Below, one piece after another: positions 8,075-18,349 of a DNA stretch of 64,000 nucleotides. A model generated the notes under the pieces. It searched no databases, was not told where the DNA came from, and was given only the letters and a program-made list of their open reading frames with translations. Source of the stretch: Vibrio jasicida CAIM 1864 = LMG 25398 (GTDB lineage Bacteria > Pseudomonadota > Gammaproteobacteria > Enterobacterales > Vibrionaceae); NCBI RefSeq assembly GCF_000400365.1, contig NZ_BAOG01000008.1:1-64000 (forward strand), in the 5' to 3' direction. Numbering within the stretch: the first letter of the stretch is position 1; every line of letters begins with the position of its first letter. A program made the position numbers and the translations under genes.

Positions 8075-9323
8075 TTAGCCGATAAACTTGGCCATAAAGT
8101 TGCTGATATTGGTCATGCTTGATGCCGCCATAACCACGACAATTGCAACGCCCGTCAGCGTTAAATAGGCTGGGTGTTTGTAGTCACCTACGATGTCTTT
8201 TCTACGTGTCGCCACCAGCACCATACCCAATACGATTGGCAGAATAATACTGTTAACAAGGCCAGCCAGCATTAGCAGCAGAATCGGCATGTTCATCGTC
8301 ACAGTGCCAAGCGATGTGATAATAATAAAACCAACACACCATGCTTTCTCGTTGCGAGCCACAACTGGGAACAGCGTTTTGATAAGGGAAATCGCCATGT
8401 AGGAGTTACCCACAACCGAGGTAATCGAAGCAACAAACAGCACCAAACCAAAGATAAAATAACCTACCTCACCTGCACCTTGACGGAACGCGTCTGCGGC
8501 TGGGTTTGCAGAATCCAAAGTCGCGCCTGTTGCAATCACACCGAACACTGCCATAAACAACAGGATGCGAATCACCACAGCAATGGAAATACCTGCCCAA
8601 GCTGCTGTTTTAATAGCGGGGACGTTCTCTTTACCTTGTAAGCCGATATCAACCAATCGCTGTGCGCCTGTGTAATAGCCACCTACTGCGCCACCAACGA
8701 TAGTCAGCGTCGGTAATAGCAGGCTGCCAATATCAGTAGGCATTACTGCTGCGCTCAAGGTCTCCCCCCTTGGAGGCAAACTGGTCATCGCAACATACGC
8801 AATTAAAATGATCATAAACAAGCCGAGATAGCGTGCCATTTGATCCATGCGTTTAGACGCGTTGTGCACCACAAACAGCAAACAGCAAACAACCTACTAC
8901 ACCTGTAAAGAGAGCGCCCCAAGTCGTATCTACACCCGTTAGTACATTAATACCGAGCGCAGAACCACTTACGTTACCGAAGTTAAATGCAACCGCACCA
9001 AGTGCCAGCAGAATACCCACCACGTAGCCCATCCCCGGTGCGACTTTGTTGGCAATATCTTGAATGCGCATACCAGACACACCTACGATACGCCACAGGT
9101 TCATCACAATACCAAAAGTGATAAACATGGATGCAAACACAGGGAATGCCATGTCGATTTTGTAGATATTGGTGAAGACCGCTGTTTGGGTTAAAAAGCC
9201 AGGTCCAACAGACGTGGTCGCCATTAAAAACGCGACACTAAGAATTGCTTTCTTTTGCCAACTGTTCTCCGATGCTTGAATAGAAGCTGGAGCAGTCGAG
9301 TTGATGGTGGTTTGTGTGGTCAT
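8075..9323 (-). pseudogene. NRAMP-like metal-ion transporter, frameshifted
   Basis: Two minus-strand frames (start to 8853, and 8881 to 8075) are halves of one membrane protein of the NRAMP-related family (COG1914 type). The N-terminal part reads SVGPGFLTQT, in the place of the usual DPGN motif of TM1, so metal preference is uncertain. At 8871-8891 a 7-bp unit occurs three times in tandem; removing one unit joins the halves into a single 413-codon frame reading CLLFVVHNASKR. The start could be ATG at 9323 or TTG at 9335. As it stands the gene gives only a truncated N-terminal half, unless slippage restores the frame. Confidence 0.8.
8871..8891. repeat. 7-bp tandem repeat at the frameshift
   Basis: Plus strand ACAAACA GCAAACA GCAAACA: two exact copies and one with a single change. 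The repeat number sets the reading frame of the NRAMP-like gene. Confidence 0.9.
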
Positions 9324-9553
9324 GCCAAATCTCAATTTTGTTGCCTTTCTATTATTAGAAAACAGAAAGACAACTGACCGAGATCAGCTGAGCTTGAAGA
9401 ATCAAATTGGGCAGAACGAAAAGAGAAGTGAAGCCTTCGCAACCGTTTGCTGGGCGCGGATATTAAGTCTATCGCATGTGACTGTCAACACAGAAATCGA
9501 TAAATGATTTTTGTCGTTTTCATTCTCAAATCATTATTCATTTCAGACAGATA

Positions 9554-9580
9554 CAAAAAAGGATGGCGTTTGCCATCCTC
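9554..9580 (-). terminator. Intrinsic terminator of folE
   Basis: AGGATGGC and GCCATCCT pair around GTTT; six T follow on the minus strand. Located 20 bp beyond the folE stop. Confidence 0.9.
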
Positions 9581-9600
9581 TTAGAATAGTGCTTAGTTAC

Positions 9601-10254
9601 TTAGCGTAAACCGTGCAGAAACTCGGCACGCGTTGCTGGGTTGCTTTTGAAGATGCCACCCAATGCTGTTGTCGTCGTTTCGCTGGTTGCATCCATCACA
9701 CCGCGAGATTTCACACAGTAGTGTGTTGCGTCAATCGTCACTGCCACATCATCAGACTCAAGCAACGTTTGAAGTGCAACAAGAATCTGCTGTGTCATAC
9801 GCTCTTGTACTTGTGGACGCTGCGCAAAGAAGCGAACGATACGGTTGATCTTTGATAGGCCAATGATCTTGCCACGTGGAATGTAAGCCACTGCAGCCTT
9901 GCCATCAATGGTCACAAGGTGGTGTTCACAAGTACTGGTCACTGTGATGTCCTTCACGCGAACCATCTCGCTCACGTTCATCTTGTTCTCAATCACCGTG
10001 ATTTTAGGAAAGTTGGAGTAATCCAGACCGGAGAAGATTTCGTCAACGTACATCTTAGCAATGCGGTGTGGGGTTTCTTCTAGGCTATCGTCGGTAAGGT
10101 CAAGTTGAAGCAGACCTAAGATCTCACGCATGTGGTGTTCGATCTTCTCTTTCTTCTCTTCACGACTTACGTTGTTTGGACGCATTGGCGTTTCCAAACC
10201 GCGTTGCTCTAGCGCTTCTTTTACTAACTTCGCTGACTCGCTAAGACCTGACAT
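9601..10254 (-). CDS. folE: GTP cyclohydrolase I
   Basis: 217 aa, the usual length. Converts GTP to 7,8-dihydroneopterin triphosphate, first step of tetrahydrofolate synthesis. Zinc and active-site motifs are intact: [13 protein letters not shown] (Cys and His zinc ligands) and [11 protein letters not shown] (second zinc Cys). I chose the ATG at 10254, with GAGGAAG 5-6 bp upstream, over the in-frame start at 10296 which adds 14 residues not typical of FolE. It diverges from moeA across a ~290-bp gap. Confidence 0.95.
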   Translation of the reverse strand: MSGLSESAKLVKEALEQRGLETPMRPNNVSREEKKEKIEHHMREILGLLQLDLTDDSLEETPHRIAKMYVDEIFSGLDYSNFPKITVIENKMNVSEMVRVKDITVTSTCEHHLVTIDGKAAVAYIPRGKIIGLSKINRIVRFFAQRPQVQERMTQQILVALQTLLESDDVAVTIDATHYCVKSRGVMDATSETTTTALGGIFKSNPATRAEFLHGLR

Positions 10255-10540
10255 TCCACTTCCTCTTTTGTTACTTCCGCTTTCATACAAACCCAATCAA
10301 AATTGCATTCATATTTTTCGCTTTGAGCTGCTCAGTTCGTGTCTTTACACTAAGGCACATCAAATGAAGTTACTGAGCTGATTTTATTGACCTCCACAAG
10401 GATTTTACCCCTTTTGGATGGCTGACAAGGATACTCGGATTTTTGAATAATTACACCCATATTTTATAGGTGGACATTCTTACTCAGTCCCCTTTTTATG
10501 GTAAAGTTGCCACAAAACAAAAGAACACAGGATTTTCTCA

Positions 10541-11776
10541 ATGGGCTGCTGCGACGCACCTGGCTTGATGCCAATTGAAGACGCGATGGACAAAATGCTA
10601 TCGCGAATCAAACCTATCCAAACAACGCTTTCTCTTCCACTTGCTGAAGCACTCGGTTTTGTACTGGCAGAAGACATCTTGTCACCTATTCACGTACCGC
10701 CATTCGATAACTCAGCAATGGATGGCTACGCTATTCGCATTCAAGATCTTGAGTCGTCTTCCGTATTGCCTCTGGCAGGTAAATCATTTGCAGGACAACC
10801 TTTTGAAGGTGAATGGCCTCAAGGTACCTGTGTTCGCATCATGACTGGCGCAAAAATCCCACAGGGTTGTGATGCCGTTATCATGCAAGAAAACACAGAA
10901 ATAACGGATGCTGGCATTCAGTTCAACCAAACTGACGTGAAGCCACAAAACAACATCCGCCCAACAGGTGACGACATCAAGCAAGGCGACATCGTATTGG
11001 CAAAAGGTGCGCGTTTAACACCTCGCGATATTCCGATGATTGCGTCTCTTGGTGTTAGCCATATAACAGTAGTACGTAAGCCAAAAGTTGCTTTCTTCTC
11101 TACTGGTGATGAACTTAAACCACTGGGCGAACCGCTAGACGAAGGTCAAATCTACGACAGCAACCGCTACGGTATTAAACCGCTTATCGAGAACTTCGGT
11201 TGTGAAGCCGTTGATCTTGGTATCATTCCAGACTGCCCAGAGACTCTAAAAGCGACCTTTGAACAAGCGCAAACATTGGCAGATGTGGTCGTGACCTCAG
11301 GCGGTGTAAGTGTGGGCGAAGCGGATTACACCAAAGACATTCTTGAAGAACTTGGGGAAATTGGTTTCTGGAAGCTAGCAATCAAGCCGGGTAAACCTTT
11401 CGCATTTGGTAAGCTAAGTACAGCTTGGTTCTGTGGTCTGCCGGGCAACCCGGTTTCTGCCGTACTCACCATGTATGTGCTTGTTCAACCAATGCTGGCA
11501 AAACTTGCAGGCCATACAGAATGGAAAGCACCCGAGTCTATTCCGGCAACAACCAAAACCGCCTTTAAGAAAGCGCCTGGTCGCACCGATTACCAACGCG
11601 GTATCTACACGCTGGAAGATGGCAAGTTTGTGGTTGAAACAACGGGCAACCAAAGCTCTGGCGCATTCCGCTCAATGAGCCTAGCCAACTGTTTTGTTGT
11701 GTTGGAACGTGAACGCGGCCGAGTTGAAGTGGGCGAAACGGTTCAGATTCAACTATTCAACTCAACCCTTTACTAG
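10541..11776 (+). CDS. moeA: Molybdopterin molybdotransferase MoeA
   Basis: 411 aa. Inserts molybdate into adenylylated molybdopterin, the last step of molybdenum cofactor synthesis. The family signatures are clear: PPFDNSAMDGYA (~57-68), GDDIKQGDIVLAKG and the MPT-binding TSGGVSVGEADYTK, GLPGNPVSA near the C-terminal domain. Followed 9 bp later by moeB, so the two form an operon. Confidence 0.95.
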   Translation: MGCCDAPGLMPIEDAMDKMLSRIKPIQTTLSLPLAEALGFVLAEDILSPIHVPPFDNSAMDGYAIRIQDLESSSVLPLAGKSFAGQPFEGEWPQGTCVRIMTGAKIPQGCDAVIMQENTEITDAGIQFNQTDVKPQNNIRPTGDDIKQGDIVLAKGARLTPRDIPMIASLGVSHITVVRKPKVAFFSTGDELKPLGEPLDEGQIYDSNRYGIKPLIENFGCEAVDLGIIPDCPETLKATFEQAQTLADVVVTSGGVSVGEADYTKDILEELGEIGFWKLAIKPGKPFAFGKLSTAWFCGLPGNPVSAVLTMYVLVQPMLAKLAGHTEWKAPESIPATTKTAFKKAPGRTDYQRGIYTLEDGKFVVETTGNQSSGAFRSMSLANCFVVLERERGRVEVGETVQIQLFNSTLY

Positions 11777-11785
11777 GAAGTCGTT

Positions 11786-12535
11786 GTGGATATTCTTTCC
11801 GATCAGGAAATGCTACGTTACAACCGCCAAATCATTCTTCGTCAGTTTGACTTTGATGGACAAGAAGCACTCAAACAAGCATCGGTACTGATGCTTGGTG
11901 CTGGGGGTTTAGGTTGCGCATCAAGCCAATATTTGGCGACTGCTGGTGTCGGTAAAATCACGCTGATTGATGATGACATCGTCGAGCTGTCTAACCTTCA
12001 GCGCCAAGTTCTGCACCACGATTCGGATATTGGTCGTAAGAAGGTAGACTCAGCGGCCGATGCACTACGTGAGCTTAACCCGCACATTATCGTAGATACC
12101 ATTGCAAAACGTCTTGATGATAAAGCGTTAAAGAGCCGGATTAAGCAGCACACTATTGTTGTCGATGCATCAGATAACGTCGAGACGCGTAATCAACTTA
12201 ATCGCCTATGTTTTGCTACCAAAACACCGCTAATTTCAGGCGCGGCCATTCGTATGGAAGGCCAAGTGAGTGTGTTTACTTACGATGATCCAGCACAACC
12301 ATGTTACCAGTGCTTAAGTGCCCTCTTCGGCAGCGGTGCGTTAAGTTGTGTCGAAGCCGGAGTCATGGCTCCTGTTGTTGGTATTGTTGGCGCAGTACAA
12401 GCGATGGAGGCGCTCAAAGTGATTGCTGATTACGGCCAACCAAAGAAAGGCAAAATTCTGATTTTGGACGCGCTCAGCATGTCTTGGCGAGAAATGAATC
12501 TGATGAAAATGCCGAGCTGCCCTGTATGTAGCTAA
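11786..12535 (+). CDS. moeB: Molybdopterin-synthase adenylyltransferase MoeB
   Basis: 249 aa, E1-like enzyme that adenylates the C-terminus of MoaD. Nucleotide loop GAGGLGCASSQYL (~38-50), Asp in LIDDDIVELSNLQRQ, catalytic region DASDNVETRNQLN, and the structural zinc pairs CYQCL and CPVCS at the extreme C-terminus. GTG start at 11786 with AGGAAG ~6 bp upstream, immediately after moeA. Confidence 0.95.
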   Translation: MDILSDQEMLRYNRQIILRQFDFDGQEALKQASVLMLGAGGLGCASSQYLATAGVGKITLIDDDIVELSNLQRQVLHHDSDIGRKKVDSAADALRELNPHIIVDTIAKRLDDKALKSRIKQHTIVVDASDNVETRNQLNRLCFATKTPLISGAAIRMEGQVSVFTYDDPAQPCYQCLSALFGSGALSCVEAGVMAPVVGIVGAVQAMEALKVIADYGQPKKGKILILDALSMSWREMNLMKMPSCPVCS

Positions 12536-12555
12536 ACCATTCAATACAACATTGA

Positions 12556-12584
12556 TTAGCCCGCTCATTGCGGGTTAATTTTTA
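12556..12584 (+). terminator. Terminator of moeAB
   Basis: AGCCCGC pairs with GCGGGTT around TCATT and is followed by AATTTTTAT, 21 bp after the moeB stop. Confidence 0.8.
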
Positions 12585-12597
12585 TCGCCCTAAAACG

Positions 12598-12624
12598 AAA
12601 AAGCCGCCCGAGGAAGGGCGGAAA
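12598..12624 (-). terminator. Terminator of the lux operon
   Basis: CCGCCC and GGGCGG (12604-12621) form the stem; on the minus strand it is followed by CTTTTTC. It lies 50 bp past the luxH stop. Confidence 0.8.
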
Positions 12625-12671
12625 AGTCAGCGTAGGCACTGAACAAAAGGAGCGTTAAGGATTAAATTTGA

Positions 12672-13364
12672 CTACGTTAAGCTCACCTCATTCATTGGGC
12701 TGCTTTCATATTCATTTCGTAGGTCTATCCCAGTCCGATATTCAACAATGTCTTCTATTGTCAAAACTGGCATCTCATGACGTTTTGCAAAAGCAATGGT
12801 TTCAGGAAGCTTTGCCATAGTGCCGTCTGAGTTGGTCAGTTCGCATAGCACACCGGATGGAACAAGGTTAGCAAGATACATTAAGTCAATCGTCCCTTCA
12901 GTATGGCCTCGACGAGTCAATACACCATTGGTTTTGGCAACCAAAGGAAACACGTGCCCTGGCCTTGCAAGATCATCTGGTTGAGCGTCAAAGTAGATCG
13001 CTGTTTTTACCGTTGTCACACGGTCTTTTGCTGATACACCGGTTGTCACACCTTGTTTCGCCTCAATAGACACCGTAAAAGCTGTTTGGTTTTTACTTCG
13101 GTTATCTTCGACCATAGGAGGCAATTCCAGCCAGTTCGCTCGTTCTTGAGTTAAGCATAGACACACAATACCACTGCACTCTCTTATCATTAACGCCATT
13201 TGTTGATCAGTAAGGTGCTGCGCTGAAAAAATCAGGTCACCTTCGTTTTCTCGGTTCTCATCATCCATTAACAAAACACCGTTTCCATTTTTCAATGCCT
13301 CAATCGCCCTTTCGACTCTTTGCAGCGGATTACCAAACTCTTCTAAAAGTGATGTAGAACTCAT
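12672..13364 (-). CDS. luxH: LuxH, 3,4-dihydroxy-2-butanone 4-phosphate synthase
   Basis: 230 aa RibB-type enzyme: converts ribulose 5-phosphate to the four-carbon precursor of riboflavin, feeding FMN to luciferase. Metal/substrate motif [16 protein letters not shown] (~38-53), and [15 protein letters not shown] near residue 150. There is no fused GTP cyclohydrolase II domain. I chose the ATG at 13364 because AAGGAGAAGAAATC precedes it; the frame is open to 13526 but that part lies inside luxG. Last gene of the operon, 22 bp after luxG. Confidence 0.95.
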   Translation of the reverse strand: MSSTSLLEEFGNPLQRVERAIEALKNGNGVLLMDDENRENEGDLIFSAQHLTDQQMALMIRECSGIVCLCLTQERANWLELPPMVEDNRSKNQTAFTVSIEAKQGVTTGVSAKDRVTTVKTAIYFDAQPDDLARPGHVFPLVAKTNGVLTRRGHTEGTIDLMYLANLVPSGVLCELTNSDGTMAKLPETIAFAKRHEMPVLTIEDIVEYRTGIDLRNEYESSPMNEVSLT

Positions 13365-13386
13365 GATTTCTTCTCCTTGAAACTTG

Positions 13387-14088
13387 TTATAAGTAAGCGA
13401 ATGCGTCAGCGTAAAGTTGGTCGAGTTCCGCGCCTCTTTCCTTACAAAACCAATTTCGAGCGACTTCCACCATCTTCCCAGGACCACATAAGTAGATATC
13501 GAACTCAGATAGATTGCGAAAATCATTCATCACGCAATCGAGCACTTGTCCATGCTTTGCATATTGAGGTGAATTTGAAACTTCAGTAATAGGGACATAG
13601 CTGACATTTTTGTTTTCTAGCGCAATATCAACGAGCTCATCATGCACGTAGAGATTGTCCATGTCCTTTGCTCCCCAATAGACATAGATCGGTTGGGTAA
13701 ACCCGCGCTGCAGACTGTTTCTTAAAATGCTCAGCGTGTATGACATGCCCGTCCCACCAGCCACAAGTAACAGTGGTTTTACACTTTGGCTTCGCAGCCA
13801 AGCTTCGCCTCTTGCTTCACTCACTTCTAACTTTTTACCGCTGAACCAAGCATTAGTCAGCTCTTCCATCACGAGAATATTTTTATTGCGCAGTTCTGAG
13901 CCTCCAATATGAAGTTCCAGAAACCCACCTTCAGACGGGCAAGAGGCGATAGAAAACGGTAGGCTGCCGAAGCTTAAGCTGACGTTAATGTATTGGCCTG
14001 CTTTAAAATCAAAAGGTTGGTCTGGTTTTAAAACCACACGGAAGATACAGCTAGTCAGTGGTTCTATCTTTTCTATCGTACATAACAT
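13387..14088 (-). CDS. luxG: LuxG, NAD(P)H:FMN oxidoreductase
   Basis: 233 aa flavin reductase of the Fre/ferredoxin-reductase type, providing FMNH2 to luciferase. Flavin-binding segment [24 protein letters not shown] (~29-52) and pyridine-nucleotide segment [17 protein letters not shown] (~111-127), then [10 protein letters not shown] near the C-terminus. GGAAGG lies 9 bp before the ATG. It starts 5 bp after luxE, consistent with one transcript. Confidence 0.95.
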   Translation of the reverse strand: MLCTIEKIEPLTSCIFRVVLKPDQPFDFKAGQYINVSLSFGSLPFSIASCPSEGGFLELHIGGSELRNKNILVMEELTNAWFSGKKLEVSEARGEAWLRSQSVKPLLLVAGGTGMSYTLSILRNSLQRGFTQPIYVYWGAKDMDNLYVHDELVDIALENKNVSYVPITEVSNSPQYAKHGQVLDCVMNDFRNLSEFDIYLCGPGKMVEVARNWFCKERGAELDQLYADAFAYL

Positions 14089-14093
14089 GACAT

Positions 14094-15227
14094 TTATTCC
14101 TTCCCGTCCTTCACTGTAATGGCTTGAGACAGGCTAAGTGCGCATCCCTTTAGCCCTCTCGTATTAACTCGTCTGACGATCTCAACCGTTGTGCCAGGCC
14201 TGTCACCCTGCTCTTCTCTCACAATTCCGATATCATCAGTGACCAAAAAACAAGGGTAGCTCACCGCTGATGCATCCATATAACTCATTAGGCCCGGCTC
14301 TCCATTAGGCACGGGTTTGAGCGTAATAGGGTTCAACGCTCTAGCGAACACCCAAGGAGGCACTCTCTTTTTATGTTCGTTGTCTTCAAAAAAGCAGGTA
14401 TTTAGCTCCACTTGGTTGAAGGTATCTCGGATCTGCTGCGCGCTATCTAAGCCAAAAGTGTCTAGCAGAAGCTGATTAAAGGCCTCTCGGTCGAGTGATT
14501 GGTCTTGGTGCTTCTTCCAGCCCCCACCGGTAATAATATAGAGCTCACTGCCACCATTGAAATCCTGCCCTTGTTCACGCATGAAGTGGCAAAGCAAGTA
14601 GATAAAATAAGGAGGACCAATAAGACAGATTGTCTTACCCTTTTCTTTAATCCGCGCCATATTTGCTAACGTGGCTTCGAAATCGATTTCATCTTCGCTC
14701 ATCGTAAAAGCCGTCGGATAGAGCAGCTCCACCAAGCTCATCACGTATTTAAACCAAATATTATTGGCGTTAAAACGGTCAGGGCCTAAGTTGACCAGTT
14801 CCATTTGATGATCGAACCAGTCACCGACATAGTTCATACCGAAATTGACCGAACCAAGCAGGCGCTCTATGCTCAGTCGGTCTCTAGCAACCACACTTTT
14901 TATTCCACTGGTACCACTGCTTGTGAATCGATTTTCAACGTCAGTGTCATCAATCGTAAGCAACGTTCTTAGTTTAAAAATTGAAGTTGGGAAAACGGGA
15001 ATATCATTAAGGTCAGAGATATCGCTTGTCACGCCTAATGATTGACAAAAATGGCGATATTCCTCGTTATTCTGGTAATGATGTCGGTACGCCTCTGTGA
15101 CGAGGCGAGAAGTCAATTGCTTTTGTTGCTGCAAAGACCACTGCTGCGGTGTACCCATAAAAATCAAGTCATCGATTTCTGTGCTTGCCGCGATATTTTC
15201 CTGCTTGACCGCTAAAAGTACGTCCAT
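14094..15227 (-). CDS. luxE: LuxE, acyl-protein synthetase
   Basis: 377 aa. ATP-dependent activation of the fatty acid released by LuxD and transfer to LuxC within the fatty-acid reductase complex. The C-terminal acyl-acceptor Cys is at about residue 362 (RGLKGCALS). The T/S-rich FTSSGTSGIKS loop (~103) resembles the adenylate-forming P-loop. I chose the ATG at 15227 because it gives the length of known V. harveyi LuxE; the frame is open to 15284 but that would run through an intercistronic hairpin. Ribosome binding site is weak (AGG 7 bp upstream). Confidence 0.92.
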   Translation of the reverse strand: MDVLLAVKQENIAASTEIDDLIFMGTPQQWSLQQQKQLTSRLVTEAYRHHYQNNEEYRHFCQSLGVTSDISDLNDIPVFPTSIFKLRTLLTIDDTDVENRFTSSGTSGIKSVVARDRLSIERLLGSVNFGMNYVGDWFDHQMELVNLGPDRFNANNIWFKYVMSLVELLYPTAFTMSEDEIDFEATLANMARIKEKGKTICLIGPPYFIYLLCHFMREQGQDFNGGSELYIITGGGWKKHQDQSLDREAFNQLLLDTFGLDSAQQIRDTFNQVELNTCFFEDNEHKKRVPPWVFARALNPITLKPVPNGEPGLMSYMDASAVSYPCFLVTDDIGIVREEQGDRPGTTVEIVRRVNTRGLKGCALSLSQAITVKDGKE

Positions 15228-15247
15228 ATAAATGCCTATATAAATAA

Positions 15248-15296
15248 GCGCGATTGCGCATAGAGATGGAGAAAGGGGCGTCAATGTAGCCCCTTT
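15248..15296 (-). other. Paired hairpins between luxB and luxE
   Basis: On the transcript AAAGGGGC (15296-15289) pairs with GCCCCTTT (15279-15272), then GCGC-AATC-GCGC (15259-15248) forms a second small hairpin, all before the luxE start. No strong T run follows, so it is more likely an RNA stability or processing element, or a weak attenuator, than a full terminator. Confidence 0.6.
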
Positions 15297-15312
15297 ATGC
15301 GTTGGTATGATC

Positions 15313-16287
15313 TTAAGCGTGGTATTTCACTATATTGGCATTCACAACATCGATGACCGCTCTTTGCTGCGTCTTATCTGCGATTGACTCAAATGACATC
15401 AATACATCAGAAGCACCACAGCATTCGATTGCGATACGTGCTGCTTGTGTACTTTCTTCATAAGTACCAATTGCATTTTCAGACAACAATTCGGACATTT
15501 TTGTGGAGAAGTCACTATTTGGGTAAGATTCGCGAACATACTCTGCTAAGTACTCATGCGTTTCTGCTCTTGCTTTGTCACCATCAGGATTCTGGTTGAC
15601 TAAAAGAGTCAGCTTATGACGTACGCTCGCAATATCTACACCGTGTTCGTTTGCAATATCGTTGTAAAGCATCGCGTATTCTTGGCGTAGTGCATTGGAG
15701 TCATCCCACTTAAACACAAGGGCGAGACCTCGCTTCGCTGCCCATTCAACCACTTCTTTACTTGTGGCATTCACAAACTGAGCGGGACCGCCTTCGGTAT
15801 AAGCATGCGGATTTACAGAAATTTTTGGAAAACTGAAAAAATCGTTGTCTGGGTGGCAATAACCCGTTGAAAAAGCATCATTGATGATTTCATAACATGC
15901 TTCAAACACCTTAAATTGCGCATCGGTCGGACGATTGAAGAAACGCATATCAGTACTTTTTTCGCAATCACTAAATCCAAAAACAAAGCGCCCTTCACTC
16001 ATTTGATCAAGCAAGCAAGCCTCTTCGGCAACGCGAACAGGATGATGAGTGGTGATGACATGATTCAAAGAAGCGACTTTGAGATGTTGAGTCATACCAA
16101 GTAAAAAACCCGCAACCGTCAACGGTGCCCCAACGGCTCCATAGTTCGAAAAATGATTTTCATACACAGCAACAGTATCAAAGCTAAGTTGGTCGGCGTA
16201 ATGAGCGGTATCTAACATCTCTTCAATGACTTGGTCTGAAGAGCGTTTTGAGTTCAAAAAATTGAGGAAGAATAATCCAAATTTCAT
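15313..16287 (-). CDS. luxB: Luciferase beta subunit
   Basis: 324 aa TIM-barrel flavin monooxygenase subunit paralogous to LuxA; needed for the active heterodimer although it lacks the catalytic centre. It shares the opening MKFGLFFLNF with LuxA but is shorter and lacks LuxA's mobile loop residues near 262-290 and its reactive Cys. Starts 26 bp after luxA with GGAAAGGGAC before the ATG. Confidence 0.98.
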   Translation of the reverse strand: MKFGLFFLNFLNSKRSSDQVIEEMLDTAHYADQLSFDTVAVYENHFSNYGAVGAPLTVAGFLLGMTQHLKVASLNHVITTHHPVRVAEEACLLDQMSEGRFVFGFSDCEKSTDMRFFNRPTDAQFKVFEACYEIINDAFSTGYCHPDNDFFSFPKISVNPHAYTEGGPAQFVNATSKEVVEWAAKRGLALVFKWDDSNALRQEYAMLYNDIANEHGVDIASVRHKLTLLVNQNPDGDKARAETHEYLAEYVRESYPNSDFSTKMSELLSENAIGTYEESTQAARIAIECCGASDVLMSFESIADKTQQRAVIDVVNANIVKYHA

Positions 16288-16313
16288 GTCCCTTTCCTTA
16301 TCGAAAATAATTA

Positions 16314-17381
16314 TTACTGTTTCTCTTTGAGGTATGGCATCACATCAGATTGAAAGAGCTTCATAGATGCGATGATTTCTTCTTCTGAACCGTTAGCTTC
16401 AAAGCCGCAGCAAATGTTGTTGATGCCCGTAGCATCAATATCCTGCTGGATAATTGCGATGCATTCTTCAGGTGTGCCTACTGGATTGATTTCGTAGCTG
16501 TAATCAATACGACGATTCGTGTCTTTATGACCTTTCAAAACAAAATCGCGCCATTGGCCTTTGTTAAAGTCGTACCCTTTGGTCTGATTGGAGTCGTCAA
16601 AAATGGTGGTGGCATTCACATAAGAGTCATACCAATGGCCAAGGAAGTTTCGGCAAATGTCTTTGGCTTTCTCTGAGTCATGATCAACCGAAGTAATGTA
16701 AGACAGGCAGTGGTCAATTTGGGTAACATCGTAGCCATGCTCCGCCGCGATTTCATTGTAAAGATCGAGCTGGGCTTTCTTTTCATGCGTGTTGATGATC
16801 CAACTTAAAATCATCGGTAGACCGCGTTGTGCTGCCCATTCCGTTGTCGATGCTGACTCTGCTACCACATAAACTGGAGCTCCGCCTTTAGTATGTGCTG
16901 CTGGATTCAGTTGGACTCTGGGAAACTTGATATGCTCGTTGTCTGCCGCCATGTAGCCTTCGTTAAAACCTTCCTTCATCAAGTCATACCAACAATCCAT
17001 CAACGCACGGCTGTTATCCATGTCAGTACCAAATACACGAAAGTCTTTATCGTACAACCCGCGACAAATACCAAAGCGGAATCGCCCTTTCGACATTTGA
17101 TCAAGCAAGTTCACGTCTTCAGCTTGTCGAACAGGATGTGCCGTTGGTAATACAATCGCAGCGGTACCAACATTAAGGTTTTGAGTCGCACCAAGTAAGT
17201 GCGCGGCAGCCACATATGGGTTACCTAATAACCCGAACTCGGTAAAATGATGCTCTAGTAGCCAAACGGTATCGAAACCACAACCTTCAGAGGCTTTGCC
17301 AAGATTAACCAATCGCTTCATCACTTCTGTCTGATCTAACTCAGGTGGTTGGTAAGTGAGAAGGAAATTTCCAAATTTCAT
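16314..17381 (-). CDS. luxA: Luciferase alpha subunit
   Basis: 355 aa, the length of V. harveyi LuxA. Catalytic subunit: oxidises FMNH2 and a long-chain aldehyde with O2 and emits blue-green light. His44 ([10 protein letters not shown]), Cys106 (GICRGLY) and the mobile-loop region around residues 262-290 are all present at the expected positions. AAGGAAACGTT precedes the ATG. Confidence 0.99.
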   Translation of the reverse strand: MKFGNFLLTYQPPELDQTEVMKRLVNLGKASEGCGFDTVWLLEHHFTEFGLLGNPYVAAAHLLGATQNLNVGTAAIVLPTAHPVRQAEDVNLLDQMSKGRFRFGICRGLYDKDFRVFGTDMDNSRALMDCWYDLMKEGFNEGYMAADNEHIKFPRVQLNPAAHTKGGAPVYVVAESASTTEWAAQRGLPMILSWIINTHEKKAQLDLYNEIAAEHGYDVTQIDHCLSYITSVDHDSEKAKDICRNFLGHWYDSYVNATTIFDDSNQTKGYDFNKGQWRDFVLKGHKDTNRRIDYSYEINPVGTPEECIAIIQQDIDATGINNICCGFEANGSEEEIIASMKLFQSDVMPYLKEKQ

Positions 17382-17416
17382 AACGTTTCCTTATTTATTG
17401 GTGTTACGGGTAAGCG

Positions 17417-18334
17417 TTAAGCCATTTCTGGCGAGCGACTTTCGATTTCTGCTTTTAGACGGCGCTCATTGACCGTCGCGATGGTGAGCTGCTCGAAGTC
17501 AGGCTCGACAAAATCAACATCGATTTCTAAACGACCGCCATCCATCGCGATCGCGGCTTTCGTCACGGATTGATAAAAGTTGCGGAGGACGACTAAGTTC
17601 TCACCTAAGTCGTGGGAGCTCCCAAGCAGGGAGTACAGTTTGCAATTGCCACTACTGATCTTTCCGAGCATACCGTACACTTCCTCTTGCTCTACCCAAT
17701 CATCGTTGTTGGCAGTAAAAGCAATTAACGGAACGGACGTATTGGCCACCTTGGCAAGCGTAGATTCCAATGTATCCCAGTGATGTTCAAAACAATCTCG
17801 AACAAACACTTCAGAGCCAAGTTTGTGCCCTTCGAAATCAAGATCGTTTGGCAGCTCATCGATAGGTAAGCTGAGATAATCAAACCCAAGTGCTTTTTCC
17901 AGCGTGTCACGCAGATTAACGACACCAACAGCAGTAATGAGGAAAGACAGTTCAAGATCAGCAATGACCTCATACGCCACACGAGCTGACAAACTTGCCG
18001 CAATGAGGCCGATGTTCGACATGCCCTTTTGTTGCAGCCAGTGATAGACCGTGCATAAACTGTTTTTTCCGGTGGTCATCGTAAACTCATCGATGGTACC
18101 TGAACTCAAACCGACATGGTGAAGTGAGTCATAACGGAAAACATGGAACCCATTTTCAGACAAGTATTCAGCGAGACCTGCGAAATGATCCATTCTTCTG
18201 GCAAACCCAGAAGCAATAAGAATGGTATTATTTTTTTGGGGCACACTTTCATTCGGTAGTGTTTCCCAGACATGAATTTCCTGACCACAATTCACGCTCA
18301 GCACGTGAGAAATAGTCTTGCATTGGTTTTTCAT
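17417..18334 (-). CDS. luxD: LuxD, acyl transferase (thioesterase)
   Basis: 305 aa alpha/beta hydrolase that releases tetradecanoic acid from acyl-ACP for reduction to the luciferase aldehyde. The nucleophile Ser114 lies in IAASLSARVA, and the expected Asp (NNDDWV) and His (GSSHDLGE) of the triad are in place near 211 and 241. TAAGGAAATTTATA precedes the ATG; 15 bp after luxC. Confidence 0.98.
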   Translation of the reverse strand: MKNQCKTISHVLSVNCGQEIHVWETLPNESVPQKNNTILIASGFARRMDHFAGLAEYLSENGFHVFRYDSLHHVGLSSGTIDEFTMTTGKNSLCTVYHWLQQKGMSNIGLIAASLSARVAYEVIADLELSFLITAVGVVNLRDTLEKALGFDYLSLPIDELPNDLDFEGHKLGSEVFVRDCFEHHWDTLESTLAKVANTSVPLIAFTANNDDWVEQEEVYGMLGKISSGNCKLYSLLGSSHDLGENLVVLRNFYQSVTKAAIAMDGGRLEIDVDFVEPDFEQLTIATVNERRLKAEIESRSPEMA

Positions 18335-18349
18335 TATAAATTTCCTTAT

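Noticed and set aside
13364..13526. Longer LuxH start at 13526
   Set aside because: It would place 54 residues inside luxG; the ATG at 13364 has a strong ribosome site and gives the known LuxH length.
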